Shown in pieces: positions 33,266-40,394 of a stretch of 64,000 bases of DNA. The position numbers and the translations under genes are program-made. Under the pieces are notes generated by a model that searched no databases, was not told the DNA's origin, and was given only the letters and a program-made list of their open reading frames with translations. How positions within the stretch are numbered: position 1 is the stretch's first letter; the number at the start of each line of letters is the position of its first letter. Source of the stretch: an uncultured Oscillospiraceae bacterium (GTDB lineage Bacteria > Bacillota > Clostridia > Oscillospirales > Oscillospiraceae); NCBI GenBank assembly GCA_944387285.1, contig CALXEH010000004.1, positions 1-64,000 on the forward strand, read 5' to 3'.

Positions 33266-35474
33266 ACTTTGCCTCCAGGATCATGAGCTGCCCGAGGGCC
33301 ACGCCCTCGTCGTTCGGCGAGACCCGGCTGTGCGTGAAGGTCTCAAGGCCCTCAACCCTCAGCCGCCCCGGCAGCCTCGACATTAGATACATATTCTGAA
33401 ACACCCCGCCCGAGAGCGCCGTGCGCCGCAGGCCCGACGCCTCCGCCGCCGCGCGGCACTGGGCCGCCGCCGCGCTCACCAGCGTGTTCATAAACTTCGC
33501 CGCCACCGTCCCCGGCGCCTCTCCGCCCGAGGCGATCTGCCTCACCATGGGCCGCCAGTCAAAGACCATCACGCCGCCCTCGTCGTAAAACGCCAGCTCG
33601 TACTCCCCGCGCTCTCCGGCGTCCGCCGCGGCCTCGAGCAGTACCGCGCCCTGGCCCTCGTAGCTGCAGACCTCGCGTATGCCCGCCAGCGCACACACGC
33701 CGTCGAACAGCCGGCCCATGCCCGAGCTCTTCGGGCAGTTCAGGCCCCGCTCGAGCAGCTTTTTCATCGTCACATCATTATTCTCGAGCCCGGCCTCGTA
33801 CCTGAGCGCCTCGGCCGTGCGCCATATCTCCTTCGTCGCCGCGTCGCCGCCCGGCAGGGGCATGGGCCTTATCGTCCCGAGCCGCCTGAATCCCGACGCG
33901 CCGCCCGCGAGCAGCTCGCCGCCCCAGGTAGTCCCGTCCGGGCCATAGCCCGTGCCGTCCCACACGAGGCCCAGGCACTCGCCCTCGAGGCCGTTGTCCG
34001 CCATGCAGGACACCATGTGCGCGTGGTGGTGCTGCACACGCAGGAGCGGTATGCCTCTCTCCCGTGCTGTCCGCTCCGCCACCTCCGTCGAGAGGTAGTC
34101 CGGGTGCAGGTCGCAGGCCACGGCCGCAGGCTCAAAGTCGAAGAGCTTTGCAAAATGCCCCAGCTGCTCCTCATAACAGTCGAGCGTCTCAAGGTTCTTG
34201 AGGTCGCCGATGTGCTGGCTCGGGAAGGCGTGGCCCTCCTTCGACAGGCAGAAGCCCGCCTTCTGCTCCGCCCCGCAGGCGAGCAGGCCCGGCCTCAGGC
34301 CCTTTATCGTCACCGGGTACGGCACATAGCCCCGCGAGCGGCGCACCGGGTAGTCCCGGCCCTCGTACACCCGCAGGAGCGAGTCGTCACAGCGGGTCAG
34401 TATCTCGCGGTCGTGCAGCAGAAAGCCGTCCGCTACCCCGCGCAGCTTCTCCAGCGCTTCGGCGTTCTTATATACGATAGGTGTGTCGGAGAGGTTAGCG
34501 CTCGTCATCACGAGGCAGTCCAGGTCGTCCCCGAACAAAAGCACATGCAGCGGCGTGTAGGGCAGCATCACGCCCAGGGCGTTGTTCTCGCTCAGCTGCA
34601 TCATCGAGCCGCGCTCGCGCTTGTCCAGCAGCACTATGGGCTTTCTGAAGGACGTCAGCGCCCGCTCCTCGGCCTCGGAGACCTCGCAGAGCCGCCGGAC
34701 GCAGCCGAGGTCGCGGCACATGACCGCAAAGGGCTTCTCGTCCCTGTGCTTGCGCCGCCGCAGCTCCCGCACGGCCTCCTCATTTTCCGCGAGGCAGGCC
34801 AGGTGCATGCCGCCCAGGCCCTTCACGCAGAGGATGCCGCCGGCCTTTATCAGCCGCCGCGCCGCCTCTATGCCCTCGCCCGGCAGCCTGCGCCCGCCGC
34901 CGTCCACAAAAAATGTCCGCGGCCCGCAGGCCGGGCAGCAGTCCGGCTGCGCGTGGTATCTCCTGTTTTCAATGTCCGCAAACTCCGCCGCGCAGTCCGG
35001 GCACATCGGGAACTCCGCCATCGAGGTAAAGGCCCGGTCGTAAGGCACCGAACGGATTATGGTAAACCTCGGCCCGCAGTTCGTGCAGTTGATGAAGGGG
35101 TATCCGTACCGCCGGTCGGAGGGGTCGAGCAGCTCGCGCAGGCAGTCCGGGCAGATGCCGACGTCGGGCGAGACGAGGGTGCGCATGGCCTCTCCCCTCT
35201 CGCTGCCGATGATCCGGAAGCCCGCGTACTCGGCCGTCCCGGCCAGCTCGCGCCAGTCCACCGATTCTATCAGCGCCAGGGGCGGGGCCTCGACCTCCAG
35301 CGCGTGCAGGAAGCTGCGCAGCTGCGCAGCCTCGCCCTCGAGCTCGAGCTCTGCGCCCTCCGGGCTGTTGCGCACCCAGCCTGTTAATTTATACCTGCGC
35401 ACCAGCCGGTGTATGAAGGGCCGGAAGCCCACTCCCTGCACTATTCCCCTGACTTCTATGCGAAACCTTGTCAA
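33234..35474 (-). CDS. hypF: Carbamoyltransferase HypF
   Basis: A 746-residue multi-domain enzyme making the carbamoyl group that becomes cyanide. Domains in order: acylphosphatase (residues 1-90, IVQGVGFRPFIHRL), two zinc fingers (CPDCLRELLDP, INCTNCGPRF, CPDCAAEFADI, CCPACGP), a YrdC-like domain (KGLGGMHLACLA, MLPYTPLHVLLF), and a Kae1-like domain (VQHHHAHMVSCMAD, WDGTGYGPDGTTWGGE, LSGGVFQNMYLM). The start is TTG 35474 behind GGGGGA. It is the first gene of the hydrogenase operon, with a consensus promoter and Rex-like dyads upstream. Confidence 0.95.
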   Translation of the reverse strand: MTRFRIEVRGIVQGVGFRPFIHRLVRRYKLTGWVRNSPEGAELELEGEAAQLRSFLHALEVEAPPLALIESVDWRELAGTAEYAGFRIIGSERGEAMRTLVSPDVGICPDCLRELLDPSDRRYGYPFINCTNCGPRFTIIRSVPYDRAFTSMAEFPMCPDCAAEFADIENRRYHAQPDCCPACGPRTFFVDGGGRRLPGEGIEAARRLIKAGGILCVKGLGGMHLACLAENEEAVRELRRRKHRDEKPFAVMCRDLGCVRRLCEVSEAEERALTSFRKPIVLLDKRERGSMMQLSENNALGVMLPYTPLHVLLFGDDLDCLVMTSANLSDTPIVYKNAEALEKLRGVADGFLLHDREILTRCDDSLLRVYEGRDYPVRRSRGYVPYPVTIKGLRPGLLACGAEQKAGFCLSKEGHAFPSQHIGDLKNLETLDCYEEQLGHFAKLFDFEPAAVACDLHPDYLSTEVAERTARERGIPLLRVQHHHAHMVSCMADNGLEGECLGLVWDGTGYGPDGTTWGGELLAGGASGFRRLGTIRPMPLPGGDAATKEIWRTAEALRYEAGLENNDVTMKKLLERGLNCPKSSGMGRLFDGVCALAGIREVCSYEGQGAVLLEAAADAGERGEYELAFYDEGGVMVFDWRPMVRQIASGGEAPGTVAAKFMNTLVSAAAAQCRAAAEASGLRRTALSGGVFQNMYLMSRLPGRLRVEGLETFTHSRVSPNDEGVALGQLMILEAKYVSGGTAENS

Positions 35475-35488
35475 TTTTCCCCCAATAA

Positions 35489-35503
35489 TGTGAAAAATTC
35501 ACA
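35489..35503. promoter_or_regulatory. Inverted repeat in hypF leader
   Basis: TGTGAA-AAA-TTCACA is a perfect dyad 15 bases before the hypF start. It resembles a Rex half-site pair (TTGTGAA...TTCACAA) but with a three-base rather than four-base centre. Confidence 0.45.
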
Positions 35504-35520
35504 CCTTTAGCCGCAAAGCG

Positions 35521-35536
35521 TGTTGCATATGTAACA
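35521..35536. promoter_or_regulatory. Dyad at the hypF transcription start
   Basis: TGTTGCATATGTAACA, a near-perfect palindrome lying immediately downstream of the -10 box, about where transcription should begin. Confidence 0.45.
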
Positions 35537-35565
35537 ATTTTAACATCACCCCATCTATTTGTCAA
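35537..35565 (-). promoter_or_regulatory. Promoter of the hyp-hydrogenase operon
   Basis: The minus strand has a perfect TTGACA (35560-35565), a 17-base spacer and TAAAAT (35537-35542), 63 bases upstream of hypF. Confidence 0.8.
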
Positions 35566-35576
35566 CAAATTAACAT
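35559..35576. promoter_or_regulatory. Rex-like operator overlapping the -35 box
   Basis: TTGTCAACAAATTAACAT matches the clostridial Rex consensus TTGTTAA-N4-TTAACAA at 12 of 14 defined positions and covers the -35 box of the hydrogenase operon. Rex senses the NADH/NAD ratio. The match is by eye only. Confidence 0.5.
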
Positions 35577-35588
35577 CATCGCCGGGCA

Positions 35589-35617
35589 TTGTTATTCAGG
35601 CCAAAATGTGTTAACAT
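35589..35617 (+). promoter_or_regulatory. Promoter candidate for the DUF362 gene
   Basis: TTGTTA (35589-35594), a 17-base spacer and TAACAT (35612-35617), 34 bases before the ATG. Confidence 0.4.
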
Positions 35618-35650
35618 TGTACAAAACCTTTGAAGGAGGGGTATTTACCC

Positions 35651-36754
35651 ATGGCTGCATCAAAAGTATATTTTTCCGATATGCGCGCCCACGGACAGAG
35701 CCTGCTGCTCAAGCTCAAGCGGCTTATGAAGGCCGCCGGCTTTGAAAACATCGACTTTGACGGCAAGTTTGTCGCGGTGAAGATACATTTCGGCGAGCCG
35801 GGCAATCTGGCGTATCTGAGGGCGAACTGGGCGGCGGCGGTCTGCGACTATGTGAAGGAACTCGGCGGCAAGCCCTTCCTCACCGACTGCAACACCCTCT
35901 ACGTCGGCGGGCGCAAGAACGCGCTCGACCACCTGGACAGCGCCTACAAAAACGGCTTCAACCCCTTCCAGACCGGCGTCCACGCTATCATCGCGGACGG
36001 GCTCAAGGGCACGGATGAGGCGCTCATACCCGTCGAGGGCGGCGAGTATGTGAAAGAGGCCAAGATAGGCCGCGCGCTGGCGGATGCGGACATCATCATC
36101 TCGCTGTCGCACTTCAAGGGCCACGAGCAGGCCGGCTTCGGCGGCGCGCTCAAGAACCTCGGCATGGGCGGCGGCTCCAGGGCCGGCAAGATGGAGATGC
36201 ACTCCGCGGGCAAGCCCTTCGTGAAGCAGAAAAAGTGCATAGGCTGCGGGGCCTGCGCGCGCATCTGCGCCCACGGCGCGCCCATCATCGAGGGCGGCAA
36301 GTGCACCATAGACCAGGACCGCTGCGTGGGCTGCGGCCGCTGCATCGGCGTATGTCCCAAGGACGCCGTCACGCCCGCGAACGACGAGGCCTTCGAGATC
36401 CTCGGCTGCAAGATCGCCGAGTACGCCAAGGCCGTCTGCGCGGACAAGCCGCACTTCCACATCTGCCTCGCCATCGATATCTCGCCCTTCTGCGACTGCC
36501 ACTCGGAAAACGACGCCGCCGTCGTGCCGGACGTGGGCATGTTCGCCTCCTTCGACCCCGTGGCCATCGACGTGGCCTGTGCGGACGCGATAAACGCCCA
36601 GCCGCCGATAGCCAACAGCATGCTGGGCGAGGCGGAGCGCACGCATCACGACCACTTCACCGATATCTCCCCGACCACCGACTGGCATTCCCAGACCGAG
36701 CACGCCGAAAAGATCGGCCTGGGCAGCCGCGAATACGAGCTTGTGAAAGTCTGA
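35651..36754 (+). CDS. DUF362 domain protein with 2x[4Fe-4S] ferredoxin domain
   Basis: A 367-residue cytoplasmic protein. The DUF362 part shows VAVKIHFGEPGNLAYLR, TDCNTLYVGGRKNALDHL, SLSHFKGHEQAGFGGALKNLG and, near the end, FASFDPVAIDVACADAIN. Inserted in it are two ferredoxin motifs, CIGCGACARIC and CVGCGRCIGVC. The family is widespread in clostridia and of unproven function, possibly redox or coenzyme related. ATG 35651 is preferred over an upstream TTG that overlaps the AAGGAGGGG ribosome site. It is divergent from the hydrogenase operon and shares its regulatory region. Confidence 0.88.
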   Translation: MAASKVYFSDMRAHGQSLLLKLKRLMKAAGFENIDFDGKFVAVKIHFGEPGNLAYLRANWAAAVCDYVKELGGKPFLTDCNTLYVGGRKNALDHLDSAYKNGFNPFQTGVHAIIADGLKGTDEALIPVEGGEYVKEAKIGRALADADIIISLSHFKGHEQAGFGGALKNLGMGGGSRAGKMEMHSAGKPFVKQKKCIGCGACARICAHGAPIIEGGKCTIDQDRCVGCGRCIGVCPKDAVTPANDEAFEILGCKIAEYAKAVCADKPHFHICLAIDISPFCDCHSENDAAVVPDVGMFASFDPVAIDVACADAINAQPPIANSMLGEAERTHHDHFTDISPTTDWHSQTEHAEKIGLGSREYELVKV

Positions 36755-36786
36755 GACAGAAAATGAGCCGCGCCGCCAAAAAAGTG

Positions 36787-36815
36787 TTGACAAGCAGGGC
36801 AAGGTCGGTTATAAT
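36787..36815 (+). promoter_or_regulatory. Consensus promoter of the tRNA operon
   Basis: TTGACA (36787-36792), a 17-base spacer and TATAAT (36810-36815), both perfect, ending 13 bases before the first tRNA. Confidence 0.93.
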
Positions 36816-36828
36816 TCACTTTGCCTTT

Positions 36829-36905
36829 GGCGGCGTAGCTCAGTTGGCCAGAGCATCCGGTTCATACCCGGAGTGTCACCGGTTCGAATCCAGTCGCCGC
36901 TACCA
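36829..36905 (+). tRNA. tRNA-Met (CAT)
   Basis: A 77-base cloverleaf with encoded CCA: a 7-bp acceptor stem (GGCGGCG with CGCCGCT), anticodon loop TTCATAC at 36861-36867 and TTCGAAT in the T loop. The first base pair is G-U and the T stem has one mismatch. CAT could also be tRNA-Ile2 after lysidine modification; initiator features such as an unpaired first position are not evident. Confidence 0.93.
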
Positions 36906-36928
36906 CCGGGGCGCCTCAGGCGCCCCGG
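36906..36928 (+). other. Hairpin between tRNA-Met and tRNA-Glu
   Basis: CCGGGGCGCC and GGCGCCCCGG form a perfect 10-bp stem with a TCA loop. There is no T tract, so it is more likely an RNA-processing signal than a terminator. Confidence 0.6.
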
Positions 36929-36936
36929 AGCCTTAT

Positions 36937-37011
36937 GGCCCGTTGGTCAAGTGGTTAAGACACCGCCCTTTCACGGCGGTAACATGGGTTCGAATCCCGT
37001 ACGGGTCACCA
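36937..37011 (+). tRNA. tRNA-Glu (TTC)
   Basis: A 75-base cloverleaf with encoded CCA: acceptor GGCCCGT with ACGGGTC, anticodon stem CCGCC/GGCGG, loop CTTTCAC with anticodon TTC, and TTCGAATC T loop. Confidence 0.95.
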
Positions 37012-37021
37012 AATTTTATGT

Positions 37022-37098
37022 GGAGGCTTAGCTCAGCAGGTTAGAGCGCCTGCTTCACACGCAGGAGGTCACTGGTTCGAGTCCAGCAGTCTCCACCA
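37022..37098 (+). tRNA. tRNA-Val (CAC)
   Basis: A 77-base cloverleaf with encoded CCA: acceptor GGAGGCT with AGTCTCC, anticodon stem CCTGC/GCAGG around TTCACAC (anticodon CAC), T loop TTCGAGT. It directly borders the prophage, so its 3' half is the most likely phage attachment site. Confidence 0.95.
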
Positions 37099-37102
37099 AG
37101 CA

Positions 37103-37137
37103 GAAAACCCTGAAACCCTTGTGGTTTCAGGGTTTTC
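37103..37137 (+). terminator. Terminator of the tRNA operon
   Basis: Arms 37103-37117 and 37123-37137 are perfect 15-bp complements (GAAAACCCTGAAACC) with a CTTGT loop, ending in TTTTC. Confidence 0.88.
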
Positions 37138-37207
37138 TCGTATTTTTTCGTTTTCCCTGCGTGCAGCATGGAGCTGGCAAAAGTAATAATGCAAGGGATA
37201 AATCCGC

Positions 37208-37269
37208 AAAAATATCCCCAAATCAGAGCCTCTAAAAAGCTGACTGGGGATACTTTTGGGGATATTTTT
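37208..37269. repeat. 15-bp inverted repeat at the prophage edge
   Basis: AAAAATATCCCCAAA (37208-37222) and its complement TTTGGGGATATTTTT (37255-37269) are separated by 32 bases that include a further GGGGATA copy. It may terminate the convergent lysis transcripts or form part of an attachment or integrase-binding region. Confidence 0.6.
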
Positions 37270-37277
37270 TTACCCTA

Positions 37278-37544
37278 CTATGTTCTGAGCTGATCCTTCG
37301 TCTCAAGCTTCGTGATCCTTCGCTCGTGATCGTCAAGCCTGTCATCGGCCTCATCTATGCGGCCATGCAGTTTATCGTGCGATCTGCGGCTCTTTTCTTC
37401 AAATGCTGAACGAGATTCGACCAACTGCTGTACCTGCGAAGTCAACGTTGTGATCGTGGTATTCAGTGTCAACATTGGCTTTACTATGGACGCAACCAGC
37501 CCCACGAGCACGACGATGACGCCCACCACTGCCCACTCCGTCAT
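37278..37544 (-). CDS. Small phage membrane protein with coiled coil (XhlA/haemolysin-like)
   Basis: An 88-residue protein: one N-terminal membrane helix (WAVVGVIVVLVGLVASIV) followed by a charged coiled coil rich in heptads (RIDEADDRLDDHERRITKLE). This layout recalls XhlA-type lysis accessory proteins. It is the last gene of the lysis module, 12 bases after the holin. Function is inferred from position. Confidence 0.7.
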   Translation of the reverse strand: MTEWAVVGVIVVLVGLVASIVKPMLTLNTTITTLTSQVQQLVESRSAFEEKSRRSHDKLHGRIDEADDRLDDHERRITKLETKDQLRT

Positions 37545-37556
37545 CTTGCCCTCCTG

Positions 37557-37826
37557 TTAATTATTGTCCGTGAGCTGCTTGTACACCTGATTCACGCCAG
37601 TCGCGGCGAGGCCGCTGACGATACCCACTGCGACAGCCGTTATATAATCAGTCGCAGGAAAGTCCGGAACGTCCAGGGCCAAACACACGGCACCAAGCGC
37701 GGCACCCATCAGGCCGCAGATACCTGGCAGCCACTTGTTATCCAGTGGCGTCGCCTTGATGAGCTGCGCAAGCAGATAGCATATCACCGTGATCGCGGCC
37801 ACGGATGCGATACCCATGTCCATCAT
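37557..37826 (-). CDS. Phage holin
   Basis: An 89-residue protein with three hydrophobic stretches. LLAQLIKATPLDNKWLPGICGLMGA and FPATDYITAVAVGIVSGLAATGVNQVYKQL are characteristic of a holin family common in clostridial phages. It would open the membrane for the endolysin encoded just upstream, whose end it overlaps by four bases. Confidence 0.88.
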   Translation of the reverse strand: MMDMGIASVAAITVICYLLAQLIKATPLDNKWLPGICGLMGAALGAVCLALDVPDFPATDYITAVAVGIVSGLAATGVNQVYKQLTDNN

Positions 37827-38671
37827 TTCTCACCTCCCTTCATATCGTACAGGCCGAGCCTGTCGTGCGCGACATAGAGGCGCACAAGGTCGAAGGTTAG
37901 CCGGAGATTACCTTCGTCATCCACGCCCTGCAATGCGCCCTTATCAACGAGCTTTTTGATGGTCGGGCGTCCCCACTCAGGCACCTCGTCCACCGTGTTC
38001 CAGTATGTAGCGCTCAATTTGATTTTCACGTCCTTTCTGATGTCATCGAGGTACTTGCCGAATTTCGGCCACCAGTGCCCGACGTCGCCGTGCGGGGCGG
38101 CAATGCCCAGCTCACACCCGGTTACGTGGTCGAGGATTACAGGATATCCTTCCGGCGTTGTACCCTCCGGGTCGAGCCCAAACATATCGCAGATGTAAGC
38201 GCAGAAATCAACCGCTTCGTTGTAGGTACGCAAGAAATACTCTGGGTCCTCCAGCGCGTCCTCGCATATCTCGAAGCCGATGTAGCCGAGACGATTGGCT
38301 TGTCCCCTCGTCCCACTGCCGGAATGCCAGCCCTGCCAATCCCATGGCAGGAGTTGATATGTAGCGACATCGCCATCCGCCAGCTTGCCTATCATGGCAT
38401 GGGCGCACACCTGTCGCCCGCCGCAGACGGCACAGTATCCAGTACCGTCATTGACAAACGTATGGGGCCCTATATCCTTGCCGCCGGGATGGTAGTTGTT
38501 CCAATGGTTGTTGTACGGATGAACGCCCAGCAGGCCGTCATCCGGCTGCACATAGCGCCGCAGGTTGGGATTATCCGCCCCGGTGCTGTGTATCATAATG
38601 CCGCGCGGCGTCATTGGAACGCCGGCCACATAACAAGCGTTGCGCGTAAGGAAAAGCTGATGTAGGTCCAT
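37823..38671 (-). CDS. Endolysin, N-acetylmuramoyl-L-alanine amidase
   Basis: A 282-residue amidase_2-type lysin. The zinc-site and fold motifs include RGIMIHSTGADNPNLRRY (first His), HTFVNDGTG, YQLLPWDWQGWHSGSG, YIGFEICED and LDHVTGCELGIAAPHGDVGHWWPKFGK. The C-terminal 60 residues (WGRPTIKKLVDKGALQGV and a following repeat) resemble a small wall-binding helix pair. It cleaves the amide bond between muramic acid and the peptide. ATG 38671 follows GGAGG at eight bases. Confidence 0.9.
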   Translation of the reverse strand: MDLHQLFLTRNACYVAGVPMTPRGIMIHSTGADNPNLRRYVQPDDGLLGVHPYNNHWNNYHPGGKDIGPHTFVNDGTGYCAVCGGRQVCAHAMIGKLADGDVATYQLLPWDWQGWHSGSGTRGQANRLGYIGFEICEDALEDPEYFLRTYNEAVDFCAYICDMFGLDPEGTTPEGYPVILDHVTGCELGIAAPHGDVGHWWPKFGKYLDDIRKDVKIKLSATYWNTVDEVPEWGRPTIKKLVDKGALQGVDDEGNLRLTFDLVRLYVAHDRLGLYDMKGGEK

Positions 38672-38676
38672 TCGCA

Positions 38677-38733
38677 TCACCTCCGATATTCAACGCACAG
38701 CTCCGCTCGGAGCAGTGTGCCGGTGTGTAGCAT
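38677..38733 (-). CDS. 18-residue micro-ORF upstream of the endolysin
   Basis: ATG 38733 follows GAAAGGA at about seven bases and encodes 18 residues (MLHTGTLL to EYRR). The stop codon overlaps the GGAGG ribosome site of the endolysin. It could be a leader peptide for coupled translation or a chance frame. There is no homology I recognise. Confidence 0.35.
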   Translation of the reverse strand: MLHTGTLLRAELCVEYRR

Positions 38734-38746
38734 GGTGCCGTCCTTT

Positions 38747-39319
38747 CTATTCAAAGCAAACGTATTGCACAGTCTCCCCATCGCCATTCAAGAAGGATAA
38801 TCTGTTAGTATTCCAGTCCACGCTTGTTTGTGCCATAAGATTATACGAAGAAGCATACCCTCTAACGAACAGGAACACATCAGGCTGGCCGAACGGAACG
38901 GCGGCGCTAATTGAGCCAATTACAACATTTGTGTTGCTGGGGATAGCTATATAGACGGGCGCCGAGTTCAGAGTTTGATAGCCCATAAAAATTGGACTTG
39001 AGCCCTTCAGTGTGCCTTCTATCCCGAATATACTCACGCCCTCGGCGATGTTCTCCGGCACGAGGTTAGCGTCGCCCGCCACATCCACGTCGCCGGTGGT
39101 GTATCGCCCGGACGCTACGGCTGTCTGCGCCGTGGTGCCGGGGGTCACGGTTTTAGCCGCTTGCGTCGGAAGCTGCTGCGTGGCGCTCTTGCTGCCGCCG
39201 GGCACATAGCCCGCTTCCTGCTCAGTCGTGGCCGTGATAAGCCCTTCGGCGCTCACGTCGATTATCGGTGTGGCGGCTTCGACCCGCGGGCTGTTGCCGT
39301 CATTCGGGTTTGCTATCAT
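38747..39319 (-). CDS. Phage tail/receptor-binding protein
   Basis: A 190-residue protein. Its middle reads KTVTPGTTAQTAVASGRYTT, DVDVAGDANLVPENI and GVSIFGIEGTL, a repeat-like block widespread in tail fibres and appendage proteins of Gram-positive phages. The C-terminal 80 residues look like a small beta-rich tip domain. It overlaps the glycosyltransferase gene upstream by 20 bases. Confidence 0.78.
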   Translation of the reverse strand: MIANPNDGNSPRVEAATPIIDVSAEGLITATTEQEAGYVPGGSKSATQQLPTQAAKTVTPGTTAQTAVASGRYTTGDVDVAGDANLVPENIAEGVSIFGIEGTLKGSSPIFMGYQTLNSAPVYIAIPSNTNVVIGSISAAVPFGQPDVFLFVRGYASSYNLMAQTSVDWNTNRLSFLNGDGETVQYVCFE

Positions 39320-40382
39320 AGCTGCACCTCATTATCTCCAGATTTTTGCGGAGCCGCTCATTCCCGGGCTCCAGCTCCACGGCCTTTTCCGCCGCCGTAA
39401 CAGCGTCTTGATAATGCCCGAGCTGCCAGCTGGCTATTGCCATAATGTCATACGGCTCCGCGCCCCAGGCCTCAGGCTCGGTCATGTAGTTGTTGTCGCG
39501 CGCGGTGATGTGCAGCGTCCGCATGGCCCAGTATCGGCACAGGGGCCAGTCCTCGCGCCGGTAGTAGAGCATTGCCAGAGTATACGGCGCCTCGCGCTGT
39601 GTCGGTGCCTCCTCGGCTGCCCGCTCGAGCCAGTGTACCGCGCTGCGCCAGTCTCCCAGCGCGTCGCAGCAGCGGGCTATGTAGCGCATACTTGCCGCCC
39701 GTTCGGCCTTCCACGTTGCGGAGGGCATCGCCAGATGCCGCATCAGCGTTGCAATGGCATCGCCCCAGCGCCCGTGGAACATATACTCGCGCCCGAGGTA
39801 GTGCATGTTGCGGTCGTCGTTCGGAGCCTCGGCGACGGAGAGCTCCAACAGCGGGAGATACTGCCCGCGCGACTTGGTGTCATCCGGCCAGTGCTCCACA
39901 CGCAGCTCTGGTATCGTCACGCAGCTCTCGGGCGCGTCGGCGGCCAGCACCTCATGGACGGGGTGCAACCAGCGGTAGCCGCGCCGGGCGTGGATCTTGT
40001 CGGCGTAGAACACCACGCCGTCGCCGCCGTCGGGCTGGTGGCTCCACACGTAGGTGTACCGCGCCCGGGTGGTGCCGGGCGTCCACGCCGCCTCAAGCGC
40101 CTCGCGCCAGCCGGGGCAAAGCACCTCGTCGAGGTCGAGGCAGACGCAGACGTCGGAGTCCTCGGGCAGCAAGGCAAGCGAGGCGTTGCGCGCCGCGTCA
40201 AATCGCCAGGGACTGAATGACTGCTCGTACACGGTGGCCCCCAGAGTACGCAGCAGCTCCGGCGTCCCGTCCGTGGAGCCTGTGTCCAGCACATAAACGC
40301 CGTCGGCCTCCGCGCACGAGGCCATGAAGCGCGCGGCGAACTGCGCCTCAGATTTGCATATGGCATAGATGATGATTTTCAC
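39300..40382 (-). CDS. GT2 glycosyltransferase with TPR-like repeats, in tail-fibre module
   Basis: A 360-residue protein. Residues 1-190 are a family 2 glycosyltransferase: IYAICKSEAQFAARFM, VLDTGSTDGTPELLRTLG and the metal-binding CLDLDEVLCP (Asp83, Asp85), then HPVHEVL. Residues about 190-350 are helical TPR-like repeats (YLGREYMFHGRWGDAIATLM; SWQLGHYQDAVTAAEKAVEL). Such fusions act on proteins, for example SunS-like and spore-collagen glycosyltransferases. It lies between fibre genes and 1.2 kb after a collagen-like GPT fibre gene, so it may glycosylate the phage fibre. It could instead modify host surface glycans. Confidence 0.85.
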   Translation of the reverse strand: MKIIIYAICKSEAQFAARFMASCAEADGVYVLDTGSTDGTPELLRTLGATVYEQSFSPWRFDAARNASLALLPEDSDVCVCLDLDEVLCPGWREALEAAWTPGTTRARYTYVWSHQPDGGDGVVFYADKIHARRGYRWLHPVHEVLAADAPESCVTIPELRVEHWPDDTKSRGQYLPLLELSVAEAPNDDRNMHYLGREYMFHGRWGDAIATLMRHLAMPSATWKAERAASMRYIARCCDALGDWRSAVHWLERAAEEAPTQREAPYTLAMLYYRREDWPLCRYWAMRTLHITARDNNYMTEPEAWGAEPYDIMAIASWQLGHYQDAVTAAEKAVELEPGNERLRKNLEIMRCSYDSKPE

Positions 40383-40394
40383 ACATTCACCGCC

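Noticed and set aside
36906-36928. Terminator between tRNA-Met and tRNA-Glu
   Set aside because: The hairpin is perfect but lacks a T tract, and the next two tRNAs have no promoter of their own.
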